A stretch of DNA of 64,000 nucleotides, from the NCBI GenBank assembly GCA_000750105.3, contig JPHH03000028.1, forward strand, positions 248,001 through 312,000, written 5' to 3'. A model generated the notes under the pieces. The model did no database searches. It was given only the letters and a program-made list of their open reading frames with translations, and was not told the DNA's origin. The first letter of the stretch is position 1. Every line of letters starts with the position of its first letter. Shown here piece after piece: positions 34,138 through 45,739 of this stretch. The translations under genes were made by a program, and so were the position numbers. The DNA is from Tolypocladium sp. Sup5 PDA-1 (lineage: Eukaryota; Ascomycota; Sordariomycetes; Hypocreales; Ophiocordycipitaceae).

Positions 34138-34815
34138 ATGCGATCCAAGTACAGACGACACACCTGGGGCTTCGCTATCGTCCGCACCGCGTACGACAAC
34201 GACGCGCAGTTTCAGTATACGCTAGACCTTATCAATCGCACGGTCTACGGGTTTAGCGAGAACGAGCATAAGGGCATCGTTCGTAGCCTCGAGCGGGCTA
34301 AGAAAAATTATATTGATCTCGACGCGTTGGGTATTCCGATAGAGGCCAACGACCGACCTAATCGCGAGTTCCTCCGCCAGTACGAAAACGATATCCTCGA
34401 GGATCCTACTCGGCTCGACGGCGCAAGCATCACCCAGGTCCGCGCCTACTTTATAGAGTAGATCGATAAGGTCGCTGGTAACGCGAATGCGGGCGATATG
34501 CGTTACGCCGCCTGCATTATGCTCGATGCAGAGACATTGGCGCAGTTAGCAACGGTACCTAACGACTTCCCGTCCGGGAATTATTAGAAAGCTCCGTGTT
34601 GGGTTAAGATAGTAGAGGCGTATGAGCCACCGCCGGACACATCCGTGTTCGCTTGTGCGGCAAGTTCAGCCTTATCCAGTATTGGTTTAATCGCCAATAT
34701 CGCAGGACACCCGCAGCTGAGCTAGTGCGCGATTGGGACGAGACGGACCCGAGCATCCTCTACTACGGTATGTACATTCGAATTCCGACCGTGTCGGAGC
34801 TTCTGACTAGTAGCT
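34138..34815 (+). pseudogene. RIP-interrupted gene of unknown family
   Basis: From ATG 34138 the plus strand reads RSKYRRHTWGFAIVRTAYDN and stays coding-like for about 110 codons, then meets TAG at 34459. Beyond that stop the same frame continues as IDKVAGNANAGDMRYAACIM, then a second TAG at 34586 and a KAPCWVKIVEAYEPPPDTSV segment. After a frameshift near 34650 it gives KFSLIQYWFNRQYRRTPAAE and WDETDPSILYYG. TAG in place of CAG (Gln) is the classic RIP footprint. The Trp-Gly-Phe-X-Ile-X-Arg-Thr-X-Tyr start is common in uncharacterised fungal proteins, but I cannot name a function. Confidence 0.55.
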
Positions 34816-37800
34816 AGAGGCATGCTGCTACTAAAAGGAGTGGCCCTTGCAGATTTACAGGAAATCAATTTATATGACAGTCACGGCGCCACGTCGCAAT
34901 ATCCTAATAGACTGTTCACGATGCCCTTCTTTTGTAAACTTCGTTTTCCTATTATCCTTATTACTTTTGTCCCTTAAGCTACGATACGGCCATTTCTCAT
35001 CGAGACTGACTGGGTGGATAGCCATCAAGAGCCGTGTCGAGCAGCTGGGTCTTACTACGACTGGTGAACAAGTCAAGCCGCCGTGAGTCCGCCCGCCTTC
35101 CACTTCTCCGATGACTAGCGACTGACATTACATACAAGAACAACCAAGATCAAGGCCATGGCTGACATCCGTCCCTTTGCCATCGATGACACGGATTCCA
35201 TTATCCATTCCTTCCACCTCGACGTGCAAGTTCAATAGACAACTTGGGGTTTGTTATGCACGCGAGACTAAGTTAATGTTTTCTGCATTTGGCGCCGGAG
35301 AAAGAAATTGCATTCTCTCGGTCTATTTTACCAAAGTCATGTGTTTCTTGTCGTGGAGTGCTCGAAATAAAAAGCAGGCTGTCTTTGGCTTATGCCGCTG
35401 ATGTTTTCAGGGAGAATGGAGGTATTCCACCCGCGGCATTCCTCACCTCTCGTAAAGCATCGTCCCTAATCCACGACGCCTGCCAGACTTCCTCAACCTA
35501 ATGTTTCTCATACTTAGTTTCCGAATAAATCGAGGATAAGCCTCGCATATTTCATGCACACATTTTGACCCTGGTCAACCTCCTTGTCTACTAAGTACCG
35601 TGTCAGCAGGGGACATGTCACTTACTGAACAGGTTAATTTGTGCCTTCATTATGGTTTACAGAAAACTGATATTTTGCTAAACACCTGGTGACTTGTCTC
35701 AAGCCGACTCGGCAGTGCTCCCGCGGTACGCCGAGCAGTGACTAGCGCTCGCCGCGTGTTTCCACACCGCTCAAGAAAGCCCAAGCAGTTTGGTAGGAGG
35801 CTTGTCTCGAGGCTCACATCGTCGAGGTTGCGAGAACCTGTAAAAAACTGGTTGATGACTTATTCGGCAGGCAGTGTAAACACGTGTGTACCGTACACAC
35901 TGGTTACGTTGGTCCAGCCACCATTGCCCATGGCACGTCCCGCACTGGAAGAACCTGACCTGTCGTTGTATTAACCTAGAATAAGAGTCAACGCACAATT
36001 TTTTTTAGTGTAGGATCTGCGGCCAACCATGCCATCAAAGCCGGACCAACTTAACCAGTTTACACGGTATCGTATGGCCGGGGTTCAGTGACTTGACTGA
36101 GGTTACACAAGTTGGTTTTGGCAGCGGGCCCCGCAAGGGCAAACAGGATCTAGGGTTAAATATCGCTAAACAGCCAAGACTGATGAATCTTCGAAGACAG
36201 TCTAGAATGTTGTTTTCACATTGCACTAACCTTGCTGAATAATAATAAACCTGCAAATATATTATAATCTTGGGTGGCTGCTTTAAATATATTAGCCTAG
36301 CAATCCTTCGCCGTCGCCATGTACCGAAGCATAGCTTCGGCTACGTGAACGCCAGTTGTCTCGGCTGACGTGAATGATGTCATGAAAACAGATTACTTAC
36401 TAGTACTGTTGGACTTGTGGCGAGGTATACTGGCATATTGAAGGACGCGAGGTACGCAGCCTCGGTCCTCTCGTCAGACAGTAGTTTTACTTTTACTAAT
36501 GCCCGATGCTGTACGAACACCTTCAAATCTGCCAAGACCGGGTGGTATCTCGGGCTTTTCAGAGAGTGGAAGGTACCATCCTGACTAGTCACTTCGTTAT
36601 CTCTGTGGCTCACAGTTGCCTCCATGGTCTGGTGGCGTTGCAGTAGGGCGGTTACCTACATGGGCGTGTGGACAGGGGGACCGATTTCAGCAGTAGATTT
36701 CGACTCATCCGATGGTGGCTATAACGTAAAGGTTTCCAATAGAACAATGTCTATTTCGAGCCATGTCCAGCTGAGGAACTCTCTAGCCCCTTGTCTCGAT
36801 TTGCCGTATAGTCCTCGTGAGTAAGCCTAGTCCGTAGACGGTGCGAATTTCCGGCTGATTGGTCTTGTCGGTGCTGATTCGAACTTTCTATAATTCAATA
36901 AATAGCTATCAGGTCTGACCCAACGGGCAAGTCCGACGAGGCTCGGTTCAGGCGTCGCTGCGGCTGAAACTATTATCCATTCCAGAAGCTGCAAGAAGCC
37001 CTACTCGAACAATCCTTGATGCTGTTGACAATTGACATGTGCGACGTTGCTACACCGGTTTCTTGCTGGGGCCAGTTGCAGGTCCGAGGAGCGGCTCCGA
37101 ACCGGACCGTGGACCAATGGTCGACCACTTGGAGGCCGCCGTTTGGACGGTTGTCGACAAATAAAGTCGCATAAAATCGCATAGAGCTTCTCCGCACTCC
37201 GCCAAACTAATGCATCTCTACTCCGTACAAGAGTTAGATTAATTAAACGGGAAGGAGTCAGGGAGGAGCGTCATCAACCATGCATATTCATTAATCGGGA
37301 AGGAGTCTGATGATTCTGGTCCGATCGACTGGCTGGCGATACGGCTTCACCAAGCGTGGGTCAGCCTTAGGCCGTATTAAGCTAGACGGGTCAATTAAGG
37401 GAACGTCGGGAGTTATTTTTGTAAACGGAGAGAGCATTTGGGCATTAAGCAGTCCGTAAAGTACCTACACTTGCCCCCCAGAGATGGTTGGCTCGCAGTA
37501 TTGGTGGCGCGCTGGGCGAGGGGTGGGAGCTGTGACCATCATTCGTGCCTGGGGCCTGGGCTCTCATTAGGTACCGCCGAGTCCTTCTCGTTCTTGGTGA
37601 GCGGTATTCGTACCGCGCTCTATTTTGGGGGTTAAACAGACCCTGGAGCAGCAGAAGTAGGATTACATATGAAGAACGAGTCTGTGAGAGGGTTCCGCCA
37701 CGAGGTCACCTTCAGTGACCAACTTGTCTCAGCTTGACGGTGGTACAAACGTGAAATGTGAGGCCCAAATGCTCCGAACAAACAATGTGAAAGCTGCGGC

Positions 37801-38597
37801 CCGCGGAGACAATATGGGGAAAACCTTATTACTTTTATCTCGCCCACTCGTCCTGCAATCCTAAAATAATAAATGTCCGCCCCGGGCCGGCGTGGCCTCC
37901 GGCGAATGAGAGTGTAAGCCACACCGCCAACATGAGCGCGCCGTACAGAGTACTGTACGTCCGTGATCTAAGCTAACGTCGATGGAGCAGGTTGCTAACT
38001 TGGTCCGCTTCGATAACGCCATTCGCATCGGCCCAGAAGACCGGAGCCCCACGCACCCGAGCCCTCAGCCCATACTTGGCTACACGCCGGTGGCAAAGTA
38101 GTGCTAAACTAACATATTTGGAGAAGCTGGTTAAAATAAGTTTATGTTAGAGTCGGTCGGCAGACTTCGAATGGAACCCCAACTCCCTGTTATTCCTCGG
38201 TATTTGGCCGCGACCTGGCCGTGAGGGGGATGCCAACGTTTAAACTAACATCCAAACAGCAGTTACCAAAACGCCAAGCACTTGAGCACGCCCTGACGAG
38301 AAACATGGCATTAAGTTACGTTCGCAAGCATTGACTGTACTTCAAGTTGTGTTACTGTCAGAACAACCTGACGTTACACAAGGTCGAAGAGCTGCCGGAC
38401 GGGGAAGGTGATGATGGATTCTGCAGACGCCAGGCTTCCAATCAGGATACCTTGCATCACATCAAAAGAAGATAAATACAGCCCCTTTTCTCTTTCAGAT
38501 GTAGAGTCTATTGTTTCCATCGCCAGAGCAAGTCCTCGCATTCTCTTTGAACCGCCACAGTCAACCTCTTGTCCACTGCCCCTGAATACCCGCAACC
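34816..38597. other. Long gene-free stretch
   Basis: About 3.8 kb with no supportable gene. The block at 35060-35241 has splice-like sites and a short ATG frame (MADIRPFAIDDTDS) that may be a relic. Positions 37860-38060 are GC-rich, while 36230-36300 and 37200-37300 are AT-rich. The last 150 bp form the subtilisin promoter, with a GATAAATACAG TATA-like element at about 38470. Confidence 0.45.
37228..37311. repeat. Short direct repeat AATCGGGAAGGAGTC
   Basis: TTAATTAAACGGGAAGGAGTC (about 37236) and CATTAATCGGGAAGGAGTC (about 37289) are near-identical copies about 53 bp apart. A weaker form, CAATTAAGGGAACGTC, follows at about 37391. They might be binding sites or a decayed minisatellite. Confidence 0.35.
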
Positions 38598-40025
38598 ATG
38601 CGTCTGTCTATCCTCCTTTCCATCCTCCCCATCGTGCTGGCAGCGCCGGCTGCCAAGCAGGATGAGCCTGCGCCTTTGCTCGTTCCTCGTGGCAACCACG
38701 CGCTCATCGCAGACAAGTACATTGTCAAGTTCAAGGAGGGCAGCGCCCTCTCTGTTCTCGAGGACGCCCTGAGCAGCCTTACCGGCAACGCTGACCACGT
38801 CTATGACAGTGTCTTTAAGGGATTTTCTGGCCATCTGGACAAGGTCATGCTGAATGTTCTACGCGGGCACCCTGATGCAAGTTTCCGAAGCGTTTGCCTC
38901 AACGGGCGATATCTAACTGTTCCCACCATTAGGTTGAATACATTGAGCAGGATGCCATGGTCACCCTAAACGGTTTTGTTTCGCAGCCCGGCAGCACTTG
39001 GGGCCTGGGGCGCGTGTCCCACCGACAGCCTGGCGCTACGTCTTATGATTACGATTCCAGCGCGGGCGCGGGCACCTGCGCCTATGTCATTGACACTGGT
39101 GTCGAAGCTAGCCACCCCGTAAGTTTGCCCATAATCGCCTCCAGAACCCCCAGGGAGAAGCCGTCCGAGAAGGATGCCTAGCCTCAGGTTGGAACCTTCT
39201 GCTGATACGCATTCAAGGAGTTTGAGGGCCGTGCCGCCCAGATCAAGAGCTTCATCAACGGCCAGAATTCGGATGGCAATGGACACGGCACCCATGTCGG
39301 CGGCACGATCGGCTCCAAGTCATACGGCGTTGCCAAGAAGACCAAGATCTACGGTGTGAAGGTTCTCGACAACCAAGGATCCGGGGCGTTCTCGGGTATC
39401 ATCGCTGGAATGGACTTCGTGGCCAAGGATGCTAAGACTCGCGGTTGCCCTAAAGGGGCAGTCGCGAACATGTCTCTAGGAGGGTTTGTAAGTCATTCCC
39501 CTGTAAGAGAGAGAGTGCTAACACAGGCTATAGTGGCTACGCCGCCTCTGTCAACCAGGCCGCCGCCGCGCTTGTTAACAGCGGTGTGTTTTTGGGCGTT
39601 GCAGCTGGCAACTCCAACACTGACGCTGGAAACACTTCGCCCGCATCCGAGACTTCTGCCTGCACCGTAGGTGCTACCGACAGGAACGACAACCGTTCCT
39701 CGTTCTCCAACTACGGCAGCGTTGTCGACATTTTCGGGCCCGGTACCGACATCCTGTCCACATGGATTGGCGGACGCACCGTAAGTGATTTCAGGAACGA
39801 ACATGGCTAGCATTCGGCTAACTGTATGCACAGAACACCATCTCTGGCACCTCCATGGCCACGCCTCACATTGTTGGCTTGGCCGCATACCTCGGTGGTC
39901 TGGAGGGCAGGACGGGCGGGGCTGTTTGCAACCGAATTCAGGAGCTTGCTACTCGCGACACTATTCGTGGTGTCCCGAGCGGCACCAAGAACCTGCTGGC
40001 TTTCAACGGCAACCCCTCTGGTTAA
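38598..40025 (+). CDS. Secreted subtilisin-like serine protease, proteinase K family (389 aa)
   Basis: The gene has five exons: 38598-38876, 38933-39118, 39218-39483, 39534-39780 and 39834-40025. Intron 1 has a GC donor (GCAAGT...TTAG), the only choice that gives HPDVEYIEQDA. Intron 3 uses GTTTGT, giving SLGGGYAASVNQ. A signal peptide (MRLSILLSILPIVLAAPAA) precedes an I9 propeptide (KYIVKFKEGS...) to about residue 105. The triad is Asp about 147 (YVIDTGVEASHP), His about 178 (GNGHGTHVGG) and Ser about 333 (GTSMATPH); AAGNSN holds the oxyanion Asn. Length and exon layout match Pr1-type cuticle-degrading proteases of insect- and nematode-attacking fungi. It is secreted, self-processed and has broad specificity. 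It converges with the MFS gene at 42415-40626. Confidence 0.93.
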
Positions 40026-40625
40026 GAGGTACAGGGCGACTTGAGGTCCTGAATTTCCGTGCAGAAAAAGTTGGGACCGTCATGAATGAAACAGGAGCTC
40101 ATGTAAATAGTGGCCAATTGTGTATAAAACGAAATTGACCGGGAGCCACAAATCCTAAATCGGAGTGATCAATGTTTGCTCTTCCCGACTCGCAAGACGC
40201 AATCCCTTGCTATTGTCATGGTTCCTCGGGCTAAAGAAGGGGAAGTGGGCTCCCGATTGAAAGGTCAGCTAAAGTCTTATTGATCATACGACAGCGTACA
40301 TGTAAGTTCCCTTTGTGATGGTGGACAAGCTACATGTATGCGGGCATTGGGACTTAACTATGATACGTTTATGTATAGAGGCTGATATGTTCTAGCTAAG
40401 TCTCACCGCATCACCAAGTTATGATACATGCCATGTCAGTACAAAAGATCGATTCATGATTCTCAAGAGGCTACAGACGCACACCCGTTTCAGGTCAGAT
40501 AGAATGATAGGCCGTGAGCAGCAGTGGGGACTGACTGTGCGCCTGCAGCTAAATAGCGGTAACAAGAAGCCATAACCTGTGGGACCAGCCCCTTTCCCGT
40601 CAGGCTGTATCATATACCCATAACT
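40026..40625. other. Convergent intergenic region
   Basis: Shared 3' flank of the subtilisin and MFS genes. Nothing else seen. Confidence 0.5.
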
Positions 40626-42415
40626 TCATAGGTCGTCGTGCAAGGCAGCCTCTGCAAGTAGATCGTAGTTTTTGAACTGCCTTGCAGGGATGTGTCTTTG
40701 GAAGAGAATATCCAACTCCTCGTACGTCCTCCCGCGACTCTCGGGGAGGCGAAAGAAACACCAGACAAAACAAACTAAGCTAATCGCCCCGAATAAGAAG
40801 CCAGCTTTGCCGCCCCAGTTGGCTTCATTACTATTCAGCATGTAAGGCATAGCGACTGTAAAGACAATAGAGGCGGCAGCCTGCGCGGCAGTGGCAAGAG
40901 CAATGGTCTTTTCGCGTAGACGCGTTGCCGAGATCTCGGAGATGATGACGAAGCAAATGGGGCCGACAGTCATTTGGTATATGAACGTCCAAAAGTCCAT
41001 TAGCGATGCCAGGGCCCAGACAGCGCCAGTATTGCCCGTAGGTATGCCTAAGAAGCCGATGATGAACAGCACCGTTGTCATTACTACCATGCCGGAGTTG
41101 TAGATGGTTCGACGCCCCAAATTAAACTGAGCAGCAAGTTAGCAAGCGACGGTAGCAGTTATTGAGGCACATACATAGTTCATAAGAGGCCACGAAATGA
41201 TGGTGCCAACGAAGCCTAGAGCCGTGTTGCCGACACCCACTATAGAGTCAATCAGCAAACACATTCTCACAACATGCCTCTCAACGTTACTCACTATTAA
41301 ATGCATCAGAGGAACTCAGGCCAGCCTGCTCAAAGAAATAGTTGGCGTAGCCGATCAGCGGGTTGCCTCCAATAACCTGGATGAGATACACCATGATAGA
41401 GATCTCGGTTCTCACGACGCTGACGCCTTTAAAGCAGTCGAGATACGAGGTAGAGGTCTCGTACTCCCGCTCAAGTAGATCCGTCTGCTCAATACCCATT
41501 AAGATATTGTCTATATCGGGACGGTGCTTGCTTGACGTTAGTTCTAAGAGTGCCTTGCGCGCATCCTCCTTCCGGCCACGGCGGACAAGCCAGTAGGGAC
41601 TCTCGGGGGCAAACGGCAGTCCCGAGAGGAGCACGACCGGCCATATCCACTGGATGGCCTGAGACATGGGTTCAGATCAGCATAAACTGCTCAATGGCAA
41701 TGCAGCAGACAATGTCAGCACCTACAAAGGGAACCCTGTATGCCCACTCGTCCAGGCGGCTCTCTACGCCTGCGGCGCACCCTTGGGCGATGAACTGGCC
41801 GATGACAAAGGCCAGGTTCACCGAGGCGGTGAGGAAGCCTCGCAACGTAAGAGGGCAAATCTCGGACGCGTAGGTTGGGGCAATGACGACATAGAAGCCA
41901 TAGGCGAAGCCTCCAAGGATCTCGCCCGCGCACAACATGCCGATGGAAGTGGCGAAGAATTGGACGAAGACGAAGCCAATAGACCAGCAGCAGCACATGG
42001 CGAGCGTCTTCCGGCGACCGAGAATCTGCAGCGGGTAGCTGCTAGCCAAGGCGCCGAGAACCTGGCCAATGGGATTTCCCATGCCCAGGCCGGTCTGCCA
42101 AGGGGCGGCAATCTCGTAGTGGTCGCCGACGCGATCGCCATACTTTTGCTGAAAGGCGGGCAGAGCGTAGAAGGACGTGATGATCTGGGCGTCGAAACCG
42201 GCCATGACGACGGCGATGCAGAAGAACATGGACCAGAAGGTTGCCTTGGGGTACATCCGCACGGCCTCCCAGAAGCCCAGCTCGTGTTCAGCGGCAGTAA
42301 TGTCACGAGTCTCATCAATCTCCAGCCCGCGAGCCCGCTCAGCCCCAGGTTTGATATTGGCTTCGTCTATCTCCTGGGCGTTGCGCTTATCCGGCTCCAT
42401 CGTCGTCGTCGGCAT
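40626..42415 (-). CDS. MFS sugar transporter, maltose/alpha-glucoside permease type (539 aa)
   Basis: The gene has four exons: 42415-41726, 41658-41295, 41239-41175 and 41126-40626. Splices are supported by restored helices: YRVPFAIQWIWP, DAFNMGVGNTALGF and LMNYFNLGRRTIY. The start MPTTTMEPDK (42415) is preferred; the frame is open further upstream, but that stretch has no family character. The protein has about 12 membrane segments, a long acidic cytosolic N-terminus, PESPYWLVRRG after helix 6 and PESRGRTYEELDILFQ near the end. It is homologous to the carrier at 13372-15138, but intron positions are only partly close (one pair is offset by a few codons), so this is not a recent tandem copy. 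It probably imports a sugar; alternatively it serves the terpene-cyclase-like gene just upstream on the same strand. Confidence 0.9.
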
Positions 42416-43729
42416 GTTTGCTGCTTTTCGCAAGGTAATGTGGATGTTGTAGCGAAGCTTGTTCACTTGCAAGAAGGGGGTGTCAGCTGGATGACCCCTC
42501 ACGTCCAGGCAGTCTGGTGCCAACACATAACACCCTTGCGCTCTCCGCCAACGCATTACAAGGTCGACTGACAGCCGCCCAATAATATGACCTCGCTCTA
42601 AACCAGCGTGGGTCATTGCATGAGACTTGTGGACTTCCCCACGGGGCCCCGCGCGGAGCGGAGGCGCCGAGACCATGGACCCCAGCCCGTCGCGTTAGTT
42701 CAGCATGGTCAAGTCCCAATGGTGCTTGTCCACGAGCCCCATTAAGAAGAACCGCACCTCGAAGCTTCAGCTTCGGTCATAAATATTAGGGCCACCACGC
42801 ACAAAGCTCTTCCGCCATGTATACAGCGGGAGTAGGGACAAATATCTCAAGACATCATCTTGCAGGCTAAACCGCCCCCATTGACGTCTCGCGATGTAGA
42901 AGGCGGCTGGACGGGTCCCGAGAACGGCGTTGTTATTCCCTGATCTCGTCTCCCTCGGATTCGCGTGAAGTCTCTAGACAGTCCAGCGGCTCATAATTAT
43001 TTGAGCGCCATACAAAGGGGAAGAGCGGAGCACAACCGAATCTTCTCGGATTTTGAAAAGCAGAGCCTCTGACATCCCATGAGCGGATGTTTATGGGCTG
43101 CGGAGCTCATATTCTGCTCCAGGGGCGACTCCTCCCAAGGTTCCTCGCGCAAAAAGCCCTTGAACCTAACCGAGTTCGGCATTGCTATGGCTCCCCACAA
43201 ACTTCGTACTACCTCCAGAATTTGACTGCACCTCCACGGGGACAGCATGAGGCCCAGTGCCACTGGGGATTGCATCCACCTGCCGTGCATTAAGCAAGCC
43301 AAAGTCGATGTGAGGTCCCGTAAACTTCCCCCTCTTAGTGGTAAACCAAAGCACATTACAATGACGACGAGTCGCACACAAACAACAGACACCCAGCTCA
43401 TATTATGCAGCGTGACGGGAATAAATGCAAGGAAACAGCATAATACAAGCAAAGAAAGGCAGGCGCGAAACTTGCGGTGCAGGATTCGGTTCAATGCTCG
43501 CCAAGGGGTAGAGAGCAGCCGTAGTCTGTGCCACAGATTATTGAACTGTACGTTGTAAGAACTATGTGGAAATTTGGTGGCAGAGTAATTGGTACTCCGT
43601 AGCTTCGTAGCAGCCAGCATCCCGAGGGCTGCCTCGAGGCATTTGTCTTGCACACTTGACTTGCAGGTTGCACTGAATCGACTACGGCGTTTCCTCCTAG
43701 CCCAGCATCTGCTGCACTTACAAGCCTCA
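42416..43729. other. Intergenic region
   Basis: Promoter of the MFS gene and 3' flank of the terpene-cyclase-like gene. A 268-codon minus-strand frame (43803-42997) overlaps the latter's end in another frame and has no motif, so I do not call it. Confidence 0.45.
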
Positions 43730-45499
43730 TTAAAGAACAACATCGCTAGGCGATTCTGCAACCCCAAACGCCATAATAATAGCATCCATGGTGTGGTAGG
43801 CAATGTATGGCAGCCCCATGCTTATCCTTCCATAGGCGATGGCAAACTTATACATGTCGTCCGAAACACCACCCCTTTCGGAGAGAATCTCGCCCGCTTG
43901 GCCAAGCAGCATGTCGGACTGGAGGTCGAACTCACGGCCCCAGCCCGGCTGCTTATTGTCGGCAAGAAGCTTTTCATGCCACAGGCCGTGGATGTCGCGA
44001 ACGACCGGCGCCAGATCCTCACTGACACCATATGGCCGACTCTTCTGTAGCTGTGCCGTTCCGCCCTCGATCATGTCGTAGTACACATCATAGAACTTGG
44101 TTACAGGAGAAGAAGGCAGCGGGTCCCGCCCGACAGCCCTCTTCAACGCACACGCAAGGGTTTCGCAGAGCCCAGCCTCGGTGACCTGCTCCTTGGCCAG
44201 GCGGTAGATCTCCCAGGTCCACTCCCAAAATTGTGGATAGCGCTGTACATATACCTCCATGGTTGCGAATATGTGACGGTGTCGAGCGCGGCAGAAACTG
44301 TACGCCGGAGAGGTTGCGGCCACTCGCCCATCTTCCCTGCCGTTGAATCGGGCTCGGTGGTGGCCACGGAAGAGCTCACAGAGTTGCCCGGACAGGATTG
44401 TCGAGATAGTGTGCATGGCTTGGTTGATGTCGAGACCATCAGGGTACAACAGGCGCAGTAGATTGCGAGTCTCGCAGGTTTTGATGTCGGTGTGGAGGTC
44501 CATCACGTCGTTTGATAACCCAGACCCGATGAGAGAATCGATCCCGGCGTCGTCCAACCACGCCGCGCCGTCGCTGCACATGTATGCGGATCCGATAGTG
44601 TCCAGGCCTCGCATGGCAATAATGAGATCATGGTCCAGGTCATGCTTGATGCTGGCTGTGCGTGGTGTGTTGAACGGTCGGGAGGTCTCGCACTGATTCA
44701 TCGCCTGAACATAAGCCTGGGAAATTCGCCAAAAGGAGCGGTCCTGGCCGGACTTGAGGTCGTCCAGATTCGGGACGCAAGACTGAGCAAGCTTCTCGAA
44801 AGCGGCCAGCCTCTGGCTGAACTCGTTCTCTCCCTGAACCCAATCAATGCCGGTCAGTGCCGAGTAGACGTAATCCTCTTGCAAGGAATTAGGCTCGAAG
44901 GTGAAAGACTGGCACATCATGAGGTAAAAGGGAAATATGACGATAATAGGCGGGTCGACCTCCAGCCCAGTCAGCAACTTTCCCCACGAGGAAAAGTGCT
45001 CGTCATTTGCGGCTTTGGATGAATGGTATTCGCTCTGGGGGGTGACCGGGTCATCAGTGGCATCGGCAGCCAGCAGGATGGCGGCGCCGACTTCGAGGGT
45101 GAGTTGGTATGTAAGTTCGACGACGTTCAAGTCGTGCAGTCCAGAACTCATCCTCCTTTCATCTTCAAGTATTTGATGAAACCGCGCGGCAAACGGCCCA
45201 ATAAGGTCCCTGACTCGGCTGTCGGGCTGGTAGTCTGCCAGAGCGTTGCTGACCCAAGGAGAAAGAGTTGACGTCAACGGATATGGACCGATGTTACGGC
45301 CAGATTCTGGAGACTCTGCGGGATAGGGCTCACACTCCCTCGTGATCCAGGACCTATTGGCGAAAGCCGCTTCTTGAGTCGTGTTTAAAGGTGTACCGTC
45401 TTTGCGAGAGGCATGCTTGTGCGGGCGACTGTTATAGTCACTAGCTTTAAGCGCTGCCATGGCATCCCCTGTATATCTCATCTTGCGGACATTGATCAT
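43730..45499 (-). CDS. Terpene-cyclase-like protein, non-canonical class I type (589 aa, tentative)
   Basis: Single uninterrupted exon. Starts at 45499, 45481 or 45460 are all in frame; MAALKASDYNSRP (45460) may be the real one. The C-terminal half reads like a helical class I terpene synthase. LSNDVMDLHTDIKTCE (about 329-343) looks like the NSE/DTE metal triad (Asn 330, Asp 338, Glu 343 region), preceded by helix-rich sequence and followed by LLRLLYPDG and FWEWTWEIYRL. A standard DDXXD/E motif is not obvious in the expected place; ATDDPVTPQSE (147-157) and HDLDHD (286-291) are the only acidic clusters. I recall close relatives in other ascomycetes annotated only as terpenoid-synthase-fold or hypothetical. 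If it is a cyclase, it would convert a prenyl diphosphate to a terpene. Neighbours on the same strand are an MFS carrier and a Mg2+ transporter. The function is not certain. Confidence 0.6.
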   Translation of the reverse strand: MINVRKMRYTGDAMAALKASDYNSRPHKHASRKDGTPLNTTQEAAFANRSWITRECEPYPAESPESGRNIGPYPLTSTLSPWVSNALADYQPDSRVRDLIGPFAARFHQILEDERRMSSGLHDLNVVELTYQLTLEVGAAILLAADATDDPVTPQSEYHSSKAANDEHFSSWGKLLTGLEVDPPIIVIFPFYLMMCQSFTFEPNSLQEDYVYSALTGIDWVQGENEFSQRLAAFEKLAQSCVPNLDDLKSGQDRSFWRISQAYVQAMNQCETSRPFNTPRTASIKHDLDHDLIIAMRGLDTIGSAYMCSDGAAWLDDAGIDSLIGSGLSNDVMDLHTDIKTCETRNLLRLLYPDGLDINQAMHTISTILSGQLCELFRGHHRARFNGREDGRVAATSPAYSFCRARHRHIFATMEVYVQRYPQFWEWTWEIYRLAKEQVTEAGLCETLACALKRAVGRDPLPSSPVTKFYDVYYDMIEGGTAQLQKSRPYGVSEDLAPVVRDIHGLWHEKLLADNKQPGWGREFDLQSDMLLGQAGEILSERGGVSDDMYKFAIAYGRISMGLPYIAYHTMDAIIMAFGVAESPSDVVL

Positions 45500-45616
45500 C
45501 TTCGCGGAGGCTGCAGTAGATGCAGGTGACGAAGGATATCTATGTGTAGAGTCAGGATAAAAAAGGAGAATTCCCTGAGTCTCTAAGGCGCTCTAGGTTG
45601 TCTGTTCAGAGCCTTT

Positions 45617-45623
45617 TTATAGT
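45617..45623 (-). promoter_or_regulatory. TATA box of the terpene-cyclase-like gene
   Basis: On the minus strand the sequence reads TATAAAAAGGCTC, a near-perfect TATA element about 118 bp upstream of the ATG at 45499. This supports the longest start or a start soon after it. Confidence 0.5.
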
Positions 45624-45739
45624 ATTGAGATACTAGCTAGGTGCAGTCAGCCCATGAGGGATAATTGGGACACTGAATACGACTGGGCATTTGTGGCGCA
45701 TAGAACACACACTAGAACAATGGCCGTTTCTACAATAGG

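Noticed and set aside
35060..35241. Short frame MADIRPFAIDDTDS with splice-like flanks, reminiscent of an epoxide hydrolase N-terminus
   Set aside because: It ends after 26 codons and no downstream catalytic motifs follow, so there is too little to call even a relic.
39484..39533. Apparent frameshift at the subtilisin exon 3/4 junction
   Set aside because: It arises only if the GTAAGT at 39488 is taken as donor. Using GTTTGT at 39484 gives SLGGGYAASVNQ in frame, so the gene is intact.
42997..43803. 268-codon minus-strand open frame
   Set aside because: It overlaps the end of the terpene-cyclase-like gene in another frame, has no domain, and its Cys/Leu/Arg-rich composition looks like antisense or out-of-frame reading.
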